From an uncultured bacterium (GTDB lineage Bacteria; Bacillota; Clostridia; Oscillospirales; Oscillospiraceae), in contig CASFCS010000030.1 of assembly GCA_949293245.1 (NCBI GenBank), positions 1 to 37,982 of the forward strand: 37,982 nucleotides of DNA, in the 5' to 3' direction. Positions within the stretch are counted from its first letter, which is position 1, and each line of letters opens with the position of its first letter. Below the pieces are notes generated by a model. The model had not been told where the DNA came from and searched no databases. It saw only the letters and a list, made by a program, of their open reading frames with translations. A program made the position numbers and the translations under genes. Positions 31,277-37,982 of this stretch are shown here, one piece after another.

Positions 31277-31305
31277 TTGTCAAGGGGCGTTTTTTCCGGT
31301 ATGAT
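31277..31305 (+). promoter_or_regulatory. Promoter of HAD hydrolase gene
   Basis: -35 TTGTCA (31277-31282), 17-bp spacer, -10 TATGAT (31300-31305). The remaining stretch between the two divergent genes is AT-rich and otherwise featureless. Confidence 0.8.
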
Positions 31306-31377
31306 AGAAAAGAAGAAAAATTTTCGTCGTTTGGCCCCGCGGCTGCCCACAGCGGGCGGGGCGGAAGGGGGAGGACC

Positions 31378-32193
31378 ATGGGTAAATTTGACGGCGTGAT
31401 GCTGGTGAGCGACTACGACGACACCCTGTACAGCCACAAGCTGGAGGTGTCGGAGAAGAACCGGGCCGCCCTGGTATACTTTGTGAAGGAGGGGGGCGTG
31501 TTCACCGTGGCCACCGGCCGGGCCAAGACCACCTTTGCCCCCCAGCTGACCCGGGAGCGCATCCCCATCAACGCCCCGGTGATCTTGTCCAACGGCTCGG
31601 CCATTTACGACTTTGACCGGGACGAGATGCTCTACCAGTCCCTGCTGCCCACAGACTGCGCCCGCCACCTGGAGGAGGTGTGCGCCGCCTTTCCCCAGCT
31701 GGGGTTTGAGAGCTACCACGGGGAGGACATCTGTACCTTCCGCCCCAACCAGGTGACCTTTGACCACCTGGAGCGGGTGAACGTGCCCTACCAGGTGGTG
31801 GAGCGCATTTCGGACATGCCCCTGCCCTGGACCAAGGCCATCCTCCAGCAGCAGCATCCCATACTGCGGGAGGTCCAGGCTATGATCCTCTCCCGGTGGG
31901 GAGATCTGTATGAGGCCATCTTCTCCAACCGCTATCTGCTGGAGCTCACCGCCAAGGGGAACGACAAGGGGGTGCTCACCGGCCGGGTGGCGGACATGAT
32001 GGGCATCGACAGAAAGCACCTGTACTGCATCGGGGACAACCAGAACGACATCCCCATGCTGGCCATCTCCGCCATCCCCTTTGCCCCGGCCAACTGCGCC
32101 GCCGAGGTGCGGGACTGGGGCGCCCGCATCGTCAGCCACTGCAACGACGGCGCCGTGGCCCAGGTGGTGGGGATTCTGGACGGGATGTATTAA
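31378..32193 (+). CDS. HAD family (Cof-type) phosphatase
   Basis: A 271-residue HAD-superfamily hydrolase, probably a sugar-phosphate or related phosphatase. Motif I is SDYDDT (nucleophile D12, acid/base D14), motif II ATGRAKTT, a lysine in KGNDKG near 215, and motif IV GDNQNDIPML. The C2-type cap lies between. Start ATG 31378 has GGGGGAGG upstream; an earlier start at 31252 would overlap the promoter. A four-unit fold-back array begins 3 bases after its stop. Confidence 0.93.
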   Translation: MGKFDGVMLVSDYDDTLYSHKLEVSEKNRAALVYFVKEGGVFTVATGRAKTTFAPQLTRERIPINAPVILSNGSAIYDFDRDEMLYQSLLPTDCARHLEEVCAAFPQLGFESYHGEDICTFRPNQVTFDHLERVNVPYQVVERISDMPLPWTKAILQQQHPILREVQAMILSRWGDLYEAIFSNRYLLELTAKGNDKGVLTGRVADMMGIDRKHLYCIGDNQNDIPMLAISAIPFAPANCAAEVRDWGARIVSHCNDGAVAQVVGILDGMY

Positions 32194-32196
32194 GAG

Positions 32197-32747
32197 GAAG
32201 CGCTGAGGCGTTATGGGCAGCGGGCTAAGACGGGAGCGGAGGGGAAAGCCGGGCAGGTCCACCCGTGGACCGGGCCGGGTTTTCCCGCAGTCGTACGGCT
32301 TAGACCGCGTCGCCCATAGCCGAAGCGTGACATAGGAAGCGCTGAGGCGTCGTGAGCAGCCCGGATGGACCGGAGCGGATGGGCAGAGCCCAGGGGTGGC
32401 CATGGGCCGGCCCGGGTCTGCCCGGAGCCGGAGGGAAGCCGGGCGTCGCGAACAGGCGAAGCGTGACAAAGAAGCGCCCGAGCCGTCATGGGCAGGCGAA
32501 TAAGACCGGAGCGGAGCAGAAAGCCCAGGCGGGGCCAACGTGCCCTGTCTGGGCTTTTTGTGCAGTCGCAGGGCTTATTTGCCGTCGCACATAGGCGAGG
32601 CGTGACAGGGAAGCGCTGAGGCGTTATGGGCAGCGGGCTAAGACGGGAGCGGAGGGAAAAGCCGGGCAGGTCCACCCGTGGACCGGGCCGGGTTTTCCCG
32701 CAGTCGTACGGCTTAGACCGCATCGCCCATAGCCGAAGCGTGACAGG
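32197..32747 (+). repeat. Array of four fold-back units (W-Y-Z-W) downstream of HAD gene
   Basis: Units start with GAAGCGC at 32197, 32336, 32471 and 32610, with the next GAAGCGC at 32748: periods 139, 135, 139 and 138 bp. Each is an imperfect palindrome over nearly its full length and ends GCGTGACA. Unit 1 and unit 4 differ at 2 of 136 positions and share the tip GGTCCACCCGTGGACC (32256-32271 in unit 1). Units 2 and 3 have other tips: GCCCAGGGGTGGCC... and AAAGCCCAGGCGGGGCC. Confidence 0.88.
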
Positions 32748-32789
32748 GAAGCGCGTTTCACATCCTCTGCCTAGGTACAAAGGGACGTT

Positions 32790-33020
32790 GGTACTTTTCT
32801 CTCCCGCGGAGAAAAGTACCCAAAAGACGCGGCATAAGGGGGCCCTCCCCCTTATGTATCCCCCTGCCCGCTGAAATGCGTTCTTCTATCCGCCGGCGCT
32901 CCTAAACCTTGTCGTGTCGAATCGTTGACCGACCGGCCTTCGGCGGCCTGACTTGGTGGGTAAAATACCCCGGATGTTCTTACCTGGGCGCCTGGTCTGG
33001 TGATGCTTGGTGGCCTGGCA
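32790..33020 (-). repeat. R3 copy 3, without fold-back unit
   Basis: Reverse copy of R3: hairpin GGTACTTTTCTC...GAGAAAAGTACC (32790-32820), then CGCTGAAATGCG, the junction at 32881-32892, GGCGCTCCTAAACC, the ATTCGACACGAC region in reverse, and GGTGGGTAAAATACCCCGG. At the junction only about ten bases stand where copies 1 and 2 carry a unit. Confidence 0.78.
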
Positions 33021-33021
33021 T

Positions 33022-33475
33022 CGCGGGGCGGTGGGGACACCGCCCCCTACGGACCGGGACAAAACCCCACACGGTTTCACATTCCCCGGTGGGTCCGGCT
33101 ACTCTGGAAAGCGGGCGGCTAATAGCCGCCCCTACGGAGGGAGCGGGAATCCGGTGGGGTTTAACGGGTCTTGGCTTATTTTGCGGCTTGGCACACGGGC
33201 GGGTCTGGGAAGCGCCCCTACGGCGTGACGGGCATTGCCTACGCAAATTGGGACGCACACGGTTTCCCACCTGTGCGTAGGGGCGGCTATCAGCCGCCCG
33301 CCGCCCAGTGTGGCCGGGTCTGCCGGTACCCATTGGGCCGCACCCAATTTTCTTCCCTGCGTAGGGGCGGGTTCCAAACCCGCCCGTAATTTAGCCCTTC
33401 CGGGCCTGCCGGGGTATGTCAAACGGGGAGGCTCCCTTCCCTTAAGTAGGGGGCGATGTCCTCATCGCCCCGCCT
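33022..33475 (+). repeat. Composite repeat R2, copy 2, plus small hairpin
   Basis: 33022-33390 matches 11542-11907 module by module, ending GTAGGGGCGGGTTCCAAACC. 33448-33472 is a further GGGGGCGATG/CATCGCCCC hairpin. Between 32194 and 33522 I see no gene, only repeats. Confidence 0.8.
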
Positions 33476-33522
33476 AAGCAGCCCAGGCTTTTTCCGCTGC
33501 GCAGGAGTTGCCTTGCCCCCTC

Positions 33523-33571
33523 TTGACAAGTAAACTTGGCAGTGCTATGATAATGACAAGAAAACTTGGCA
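33523..33571 (+). promoter_or_regulatory. Promoter with two operator-like direct repeats
   Basis: Perfect -35 TTGACA (33523-33528), 17-bp spacer, -10 TATGAT (33546-33551). Two 17-bp direct repeats, GACAAGTAAACTTGGCA (33525-33541) and GACAAGAAAACTTGGCA (33555-33571), differ at one position; each has a CAAG/CTTG dyad. One covers the -35/spacer and the other the start region, which fits autorepression by the XRE regulator encoded in the cassette (inference). Confidence 0.75.
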
Positions 33572-33585
33572 AAGAAGGTGGAGGC

Positions 33586-33915
33586 ATGGACCGGGACAAA
33601 ATTCTGGAGATCAGCCGCAGGGAAAACCAAAACCGGGATCTGGCCCAGCTGGATGTGATGCTCCAGGCGGGCAATATAGCCGGCCGGGTGGGGGCCAGTG
33701 TGTGCTGCCTGCTCTCCGTTCTCTCCAGCTATATGGCGGGCGTGGTGCTGTACAGCCCCTGGGTCATCTATTTCAGCATTCTGGGCACCCACTATCTGGT
33801 GAGATACCAAAAGATCAGGCGGGGCACCGACCTGCTGCTGTGCGGGACCTTTTTTGCGGTGTGCCTTGTGGCCCTTGTCCTTTTGATCCTGCGCCTGGCG
33901 GGTAAGCCGGTATGA
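33586..33915 (+). CDS. DUF6442-like small membrane protein
   Basis: A 109-residue protein. The N-terminal ERAF-like segment DRDKILEISRRENQNRDL is what I recall for DUF6442; three hydrophobic segments follow (GASVCCLLSVLSSYMAGVVL, WVIYFSILGTHYLV, LLLCGTFFAVCLVALVLLIL). Function unknown. Start ATG 33586 has GGTGGAGG upstream. Its stop overlaps the start of the XRE gene (ATGA), so they are translationally coupled; the pairing of such a membrane protein with a small XRE regulator looks like a conserved two-gene module. Confidence 0.8.
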   Translation: MDRDKILEISRRENQNRDLAQLDVMLQAGNIAGRVGASVCCLLSVLSSYMAGVVLYSPWVIYFSILGTHYLVRYQKIRRGTDLLLCGTFFAVCLVALVLLILRLAGKPV

Positions 33916-34118
33916 AGGAAGAGCTTACGCTGAAAAACCGCCTCCGGGAGGCCCGGCAGGAGAAGCATCTCTCCCAGGCCCAGCTGGCCCAGCTGGTGGG
34001 CGTATCAAGAAATACCATCAGTTCCATTGAGACGGGGCAGTTCAACCCCACCGCCAAGCTGGCGCTGGTGCTCTGCATCGCCCTGGAGAAGCCCTTTGAG
34101 GAGCTGTTTTACTTTTAG
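33912..34118 (+). CDS. XRE family HTH regulator (short)
   Basis: A 68-residue single-domain repressor: KNRLREARQEKHLSQAQLAQ, then LVGVSRNTISSIETGQFNP, the standard HTH_3 helix-turn-helix, ending FEELFYF. There is no ligand domain. It is coupled to the DUF6442-like gene by a 4-base overlap and is the likely binder of the two direct repeats at 33525-33571. Confidence 0.93.
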   Translation: MKEELTLKNRLREARQEKHLSQAQLAQLVGVSRNTISSIETGQFNPTAKLALVLCIALEKPFEELFYF

Positions 34119-34131
34119 GAGGTGTGTGTTC

Positions 34132-34434
34132 ATGGGGCATTTTGGTCTGTTGATTCTGGGGGCGCTGCTGTGTGTTCTGGGGGTGGTGAACCTCAGGGGC
34201 AACATCAGCACCATACATTCCTACAACCGGAGAAAGGTCCGGGAGGAGGACGTGCCCAAATACGGAAGAGCCATGGGCACCGGCACGCTGATCATCGGCG
34301 TCTCCTTCATGGTGTCCTTTGTCACCACGTTCTGGAGCGAAGCCATCATGGCTTTTATCCTGGTTCCCGCACTTCTGGTGGGGCTGGGGTTTATGCTGTA
34401 TGCCCAGTTCAAGTACAACGGCGGGATTTTTTAA
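34132..34434 (+). CDS. Small membrane protein (DUF3784-like)
   Basis: A 100-residue protein with three hydrophobic segments (LLILGALLCVLGVVNL, MGTGTLIIGVSFMVSFVTTF, IMAFILVPALLVGLGFMLY). The hydrophilic loop NISTIHSYNRRKVREEDVPK after the first is distinctive. The match to DUF3784 is tentative. Start ATG 34132 with GGAGGTGTG upstream, 13 bases after the XRE stop; third gene of the cassette. No clear terminator follows; an R2 repeat begins 54 bases later. Confidence 0.75.
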   Translation: MGHFGLLILGALLCVLGVVNLRGNISTIHSYNRRKVREEDVPKYGRAMGTGTLIIGVSFMVSFVTTFWSEAIMAFILVPALLVGLGFMLYAQFKYNGGIF

Positions 34435-34487
34435 GGCAGGGGAAAAGGAGCTGCTGGCACGGAGCGCGGCCAGTCTGACTTTTAGGC

Positions 34488-34889
34488 AGGGGCGGTGGGG
34501 ACACCGCCCCCTACGGGCCGGGACGAAACCCCACACGGTTTCACATTCCCCGGCGGGTCCGGCTACTCTGGAAAGCGGGCGGCTGATAGCCGCCCCTACG
34601 GAGGGAACGGGAATCCGGTGGGGTTTAACGGGTCTTGGCTTATTTTGCGGCCTGGCTCACGGGCGGGTCTGGGAAGCGCCCCTACGGGCCGGGACGAAAC
34701 CCGGCACGGTTCAACAGGCCTGTGCAAATCCGCCGCCCTTACGGCGTGGCGGGAATTGCCTGCACAAATTGGGACGCACACGGTTTCCCACCTGTGCGTA
34801 GGGGCGGCTATCAGCCGCCCGCCGTCCAGCCTGACCGGAACCGCCCGCCATTCCTGCGTAGGGGCGCCTTCCAAACCCGCCCGCCGCCC
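34488..34889 (+). repeat. Composite repeat R2, copy 3
   Basis: Same modules as 11542-11907 and 33022-33390, with an extra piece of about 60 bp (near 34690-34745) carrying GGACGAAACCCGGCACGG. That piece repeats the linker used elsewhere in R2. Confidence 0.8.
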
Positions 34890-34910
34890 TGAGCAAACAC
34901 CGGGGAATAC

Positions 34911-35082
34911 GGATTGCCGCGGGCCGCAAGCGGCCCTCGCAATGACAGGGTGGAAGCTCGGGGCCCGGCGGGGCTTCACATCCCCCGGCAGGTCCCACAA
35001 CCTCCACCACCCGGGCGCACATGCACCCCTGCGCCAAGAAAGCGCAAACGCCCCAGGCGGGATGTTTCCCGCCTGGGGCGTT
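34911..35082. repeat. GCAATGAC-type repeat and long perfect hairpin
   Basis: 34911-34947 is a GCAATGAC-type copy. 35047-35062 and 35067-35082 form a perfect 16-bp stem (AACGCCCCAGGCGGGA) with a TGTT loop. No gene is visible between 34435 and 35338. Confidence 0.65.
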
Positions 35083-35120
35083 GATTTGCTGTGGTCCATC
35101 CGGGCTGCTCACGACGGCTC

Positions 35121-35371
35121 GGACCCTATGGGGTCCCCGCCCGAGCCCAGCGTAAGCGGGTCGGGTGGGGGGAGGAGACGCAGCGAAATGAGCGACACCT
35201 GCCCGTCAGGGCAGGGGGAGGGATATGGAGCTTGTGTCGACGATGTCACGCCTCGCACCCTCCGCGACGGCACACTGCTCACCACTCCGCCGGAAATGCC
35301 GCTGGCCTGCGGCCAGCCTGTTTTCCGGTCTGCGTGGTTCACTGTGCGCCTGCTCCCGGGTGCTCGGACCC
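35121..35371 (-). repeat. Fold-back unit plus block D at the 3' end of ricT
   Basis: On the minus strand the unit starts GGGTCCGAGCACCCGGGAGC at 35371, inside the ricT frame, and ends GCGTGACA near 35245. Block D copy 3 (35244-35121) follows and ends in GGGTCCGAGCCGTCG, the start of a further decayed unit. The unit is close to those behind the HD and parC genes, with a tip of GGCTGGCCGCAGGCCAGC. Confidence 0.8.
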
Positions 35372-36598
35372 TTCGGGTTTCTTCCTGGGCCGGCTGCGGT
35401 GGCGGGGGCGGCTGCTCTTTTTGGCCCCGCCCTTGTCCTTGGCCTGGGCCTCCTGGGCCGGGGCGGGGGAGCGGCGCTCCTTCTCCTTGGGGGGCTTGGG
35501 GGCCTTCTCCTTCTGGGAGGCCTTGGGGGCGGCCCCCTTCTCCCTGGGCTGGGCGCTTCCCCCCTCCTTCCGGGGGCGGCTCCCCCGGCTGCGGCGGCTG
35601 CGGCCCTTCCCCTCCCGGGCTGTCCGCTCCCCCTCCTCGGGGAAGAAGATGTGCTCCAGGGCGGCGGTGAGCCGGTCCTCCTCGCTCAGGCGGCGGGATG
35701 CGGGCTCCTCCCCCTCTTCGGGCACATGGCGCAGCTTGGCCAGCTCCGCCTTGGAGGGGGGCACATAGTCCTCCGGCCGCTTGCCCTTGCCGCTGCGCAC
35801 CACCCGGATCTCGTCCGCCCGGTAGGTCTGGGGCGCCTCGGGGGACTCGTCCAGCCGCACCTTCACCTGCTCCCGCAGGAGGTTCACCGCCATCACGTTG
35901 CCCACCCCGTCGGGGGTCTCCACAAAGGACTCCTGCTTGGGGCAGCGCTTTACCGCGTCCTCATAGGCCTCCTGCTCGTACTTCAGGCAGCACATCAGCC
36001 GCCCGCAGGTGCCGGAAATCTTGGTGGGGTTCAGGGAGAGGGACTGGGTCTTGGCCATCTTGATGGACACGGGCTGAAACTCCTCCAGAAAGCCCGCGCA
36101 GCAGAAGGGCCGGCCGCAGATGCCCAGGCCCCCCAGCATCCGGGACTCGTCCCGCACACCGATCTGCCGCAGCTCAATGCGGGCGTGGAACACCCCCGCC
36201 AGGTCCTTCACCAGGGCCCGGAAGTCCACCCGGCCCTCGCTGGTGAAGAAAAAGAGGATCTTGCTGCCGTCGAAGTTGTACTCCACCCGGACCAGCTTCA
36301 TCTCCAGCTTGTGGGCGGCCACCTTCTCCTGGAAAATGCGGGCGGCCCGCTTCTCCTTCTGGCGGTTCTGGGTTACCACCTGCAGGTCCTTCTCCGTGGC
36401 CATGCGCACCATGGGCCGCAGGGGCTGGACCACCTTGTCGTCCTCCACCAGGGTGTTGCCCGTGACGCACACGCCGTACTCCACGCCCTTGCTGGTCTCC
36501 ACGATCACCCCGTCGCCCGGGGACACCGGGGCGCCCTGGGGGTCAAAATAATACTGTTTGCCGCCCGTCTGAAAACGGACGCCGATGATCTCGGTCAT
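35339..36598 (-). CDS. ricT: PSP1 domain protein RicT (YaaT) with long basic tail
   Basis: A 419-residue member of the RicT family, which in Bacillus forms the RicAFT (Y-) complex that carries Fe-S clusters and modulates RNase Y. The PSP1 domain occupies about 1-260, with cysteine motifs CGRPFCC (C161, C166, C167) and CGRLMCC (C198, C203, C204). Residues about 270-405 form a low-complexity Arg/Lys/Glu/Pro tail with RRSRGSRPRK-type basic runs, absent from the 275-residue Bacillus protein. The last residues (EHPGAGAQ) come from the fold-back repeat. Start ATG 36598 with GAGGACAAGG upstream. Gene order darA-holB-ricT is as in Firmicutes. Confidence 0.92.
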   Translation of the reverse strand: MTEIIGVRFQTGGKQYYFDPQGAPVSPGDGVIVETSKGVEYGVCVTGNTLVEDDKVVQPLRPMVRMATEKDLQVVTQNRQKEKRAARIFQEKVAAHKLEMKLVRVEYNFDGSKILFFFTSEGRVDFRALVKDLAGVFHARIELRQIGVRDESRMLGGLGICGRPFCCAGFLEEFQPVSIKMAKTQSLSLNPTKISGTCGRLMCCLKYEQEAYEDAVKRCPKQESFVETPDGVGNVMAVNLLREQVKVRLDESPEAPQTYRADEIRVVRSGKGKRPEDYVPPSKAELAKLRHVPEEGEEPASRRLSEEDRLTAALEHIFFPEEGERTAREGKGRSRRSRGSRPRKEGGSAQPREKGAAPKASQKEKAPKPPKEKERRSPAPAQEAQAKDKGGAKKSSRPRHRSRPRKKPEGSEHPGAGAQ

Positions 36599-36637
36599 AT
36601 CCTTGTCCTCCGAATGTGAAAAAGGGGATAAGATGGG

Positions 36638-37393
36638 TCATTCCAGTCCCGCCGTCACCAGACTGCCCAGCAGATGGCCGGAGCCCACGTTGAACCGGGC
36701 GGCCCGGCGGGCCTGCCCCACCGCCTCCAGCAGGGGGATCACCCGGGGGGCGTCCCGGGAGAGCATGGGGGAGAGGGCCTCTTCCGTCCGCGCCAGCACC
36801 TCCAGCAGGGCGGGGCGCTCCAGCTTCTCCAGGGGCACCGCCGCCTCCATCCGCCCCAGCTCGCCGCCCTCCAGCAGGGCCTCCGCCAGTTTGCGCCCCA
36901 GCTCCTCCCAGCGGGGGTCCCGCTCCTCCTCCAGCGGAGGGAGGGACAGGCTCTCGCACCGGGAGCGCACCGTCTCCAGCAGGCCGTCGGGCCACTGGGC
37001 CAGCAGCAGGAAGGCCCCGTAGTCCGGCCCCTCCTCCAGCACCTTCAACAGAGCGTTCTGGGCGGCGGGGTTCATGCCGTCGGCGGGGTCGATGATGTAC
37101 ACCTTGCGCCTGGCCTCATTGGGGAGGATATAGGCGTCCCGCCGGAGAAAGCGGATCTGATCCACCAGGATCTCCCCCTTGTCTCCGGCGGGACCGACGG
37201 TGATCACATCGGGGTGGATGTCCTCCTCCGCCTTGCGGCAGTGGGGGCACACCCCGCAGGGGGGGCGCTCCCCGGCGCAGACATAGGCCGCCGCCAGGCG
37301 GCGGGCGTAGTCCCGCCGGGCGGCGGCGTTCCCCCCTGTAATCAGATAGCTGTGGGACAGCGGGGAGGGGATGGTCCCGTCAAACCCGCTCAA
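36638..37393 (-). CDS. holB: DNA polymerase III delta' subunit
   Basis: A 251-residue clamp-loader subunit. The zinc motif is C39, C46, C49, C52 (CGVCPHC); the P-loop position is degenerate (TGGNAAARR), as usual for delta', and the arginine-finger SRC motif is in TVRSRCES. LKVLEEGP is typical. It is shorter than the usual 300-330 residues, with the C-terminal domain reduced. The only plausible start is TTG 37393, which overlaps the end of darA by 14 bases; no ATG or GTG is available before the conserved SHSYLITG. Confidence 0.9.
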   Translation of the reverse strand: MSGFDGTIPSPLSHSYLITGGNAAARRDYARRLAAAYVCAGERPPCGVCPHCRKAEEDIHPDVITVGPAGDKGEILVDQIRFLRRDAYILPNEARRKVYIIDPADGMNPAAQNALLKVLEEGPDYGAFLLLAQWPDGLLETVRSRCESLSLPPLEEERDPRWEELGRKLAEALLEGGELGRMEAAVPLEKLERPALLEVLARTEEALSPMLSRDAPRVIPLLEAVGQARRAARFNVGSGHLLGSLVTAGLE

Positions 37394-37703
37394 AGCGCTC
37401 GATATCCAGCACGAAGATGGTGGCGCCCCCCACGGTGACCTCCACCGGCATGCTGGGGTAGTAGCCGTAGCTCATCTCCGTGGAGGTGGGGATCATCTGC
37501 TTGCGGCTGTGGGACTCCTCCCGGATGGTATCGATGACGTTTTGCAGCTTCTCCTCGTCCACGCCCACCAGAATGGTCACGTTCCCCGCCATGAGGAAGC
37601 CGCCGGTGGTGGCCAGCTTGGTGGACGAAAAGCCCTTTTTGGTCAGGGCCCGGGTGACGGCATTGGCGTCGTCATGGTTGACAATGGCAAGAACCAGTTT
37701 CAT
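37380..37703 (-). CDS. darA: Cyclic-di-AMP receptor DarA (PII-like)
   Basis: A 107-residue PII-like signal protein (YaaQ/PstA/DarA) that binds cyclic di-AMP as a trimer. Diagnostic segments: MKLVLAIVNHDDANAVTRAL, GFSSTKLATTGGFLMAGNVT, the T-loop region, and TVGGATIFVLDIERFERV. Start ATG 37703 overlaps the stop of the preceding decarboxylase gene (ATGA). Its neighbours holB and ricT keep the order seen in Bacillus, but tmk, which normally lies upstream, is not here. Confidence 0.96.
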   Translation of the reverse strand: MKLVLAIVNHDDANAVTRALTKKGFSSTKLATTGGFLMAGNVTILVGVDEEKLQNVIDTIREESHSRKQMIPTSTEMSYGYYPSMPVEVTVGGATIFVLDIERFERV

Positions 37704-37982
37704 AGTTGAGTCCCTCCTTGTATGTGCCGCTGGGTGGGGAGACCCGCCGGGTCCCCCTGGTCGGAAATAAAACCCACCTTTTCTTCCCTATTATAACCTA
37801 TCTCGCTGAAATATGCGAGATGTTTTTTTGTGAGCACCTCCCCGGGGGCCACCACGGGGATGCCGGGGGGATAGGGGGCGATGGGCTCCGCCGCCGTCCG
37901 GCCCTCTGCCGCCCACAGGGGCAGCCGCTCCACCGGGGCGAAGCGGGCCTGCCGGGGGGTGAGCGCCTGCTCCGGCGGCTCC
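37700..37982 (-). CDS. Orn/Lys/Arg decarboxylase family protein, C-terminal part (cut by window edge)
   Basis: The frame is open to the right edge. The visible 93 residues include LTPRQARFAPVERLPLWAAE, then AAEPIAPYPPGIPVVAPGE and HLAYFSEIGY, the C-terminal domain of group III PLP decarboxylases (YaaO/SpeA-like). The PLP lysine lies outside the window. In Bacillus yaaO sits just before tmk and yaaQ (darA), so the position is expected. The last residues (after about IGYNREEK) are a variable tail that overlaps the darA ribosome-binding region. Confidence 0.88.
   Translation of the reverse strand, partial: EPPEQALTPRQARFAPVERLPLWAAEGRTAAEPIAPYPPGIPVVAPGEVLTKKHLAYFSEIGYNREEKVGFISDQGDPAGLPTQRHIQGGTQL

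Noticed and set aside
31265-31280. A second WalR-type box before the HAD gene (GTTAC repeated)
   Set aside because: The repeat period is 10 rather than 11 bases and the first T of the motif is missing.
32197-32747. CRISPR array
   Set aside because: Units are about 137 bp, palindromic throughout, with no short constant repeat and unique spacers, and no cas gene is present.
34027-34131. Longer N-terminus for the small membrane protein at 34132
   Set aside because: The extension runs out of frame through the XRE gene; a good ribosome-binding site precedes ATG 34132.

Overview
The window comes from a high-GC, anaerobic, spore-forming clostridium. An NAD(P)-linked [FeFe]-hydrogenase operon, a thiolase next to a butyrate-type CoA-transferase, the germination protease gpr beside rpsT, and the darA-holB-ricT order all point to Clostridia. 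The GC-rich codon use suggests an Oscillospiraceae-type gut organism (Flavonifractor or Intestinimonas-like); that placement is inference, not a database match.

Layout. 1-6.2 kb: a DRTGG-domain gene (cut by the left edge), a PHP phosphoesterase, then a five-gene hydrogenase operon (NuoE-like, HATPase, small [2Fe-2S] protein, NuoF-like, [FeFe] hydrogenase) with its own promoter, an operator-like dyad and a strong terminator. 7.3-9.8 kb: gpr (-) divergent from rpsT (+), then a YihY/BrkB membrane protein. 9.9-16.2 kb: an FAD oxidoreductase (-), an HD hydrolase (-), an M20 dipeptidase (+), a GNAT acetyltransferase (+) and an AT-rich secreted protein (+). 16.3-19.0 kb: thiolase and CoA-transferase operon (-), acetyl-CoA/butyrate metabolism. 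19.9 kb: tRNA-Gly(GCC) (-). 20.1-23.2 kb: a Crp/Fnr regulator (+) converging on an operon for a YitT membrane protein, a lipoprotein with a degenerate transglutaminase-like end, and a DUF6483-type protein. 24.2-28.5 kb: parE-parC type II topoisomerase operon (-). 29.5-32.2 kb: a LysM/G5/M23 cell-wall hydrolase (-) with a WalR-type box, divergent from a HAD phosphatase (+). 33.6-34.4 kb: a three-gene membrane protein/XRE regulator cassette. 35.3-37.98 kb: Orn/Lys/Arg decarboxylase (cut by the right edge), darA, holB, ricT (-).

The most unusual content is between the genes. About 7 kb of intergenic DNA is a mosaic of dispersed repeats. The central element is a fold-back unit of about 130-139 bp: an imperfect palindrome that starts GAAGCGC and ends GCGTGACA. 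Units occur singly or in head-to-tail arrays, with variable hairpin tips. Units lie at the 3' ends of six genes (gpr, HD, parC, HAD, ricT and the M23 hydrolase), always in the same orientation as the gene. At gpr and parC the unit overlaps the stop codon. At HD and ricT it runs into the reading frame and supplies the last codons. Three arrays end in a conserved two-hairpin block (D). The same modules also sit inside other repeats, where copies with and without the unit can be compared. No transposase or RAYT gene is visible. I regard these arrays as the best candidate for an undescribed element.
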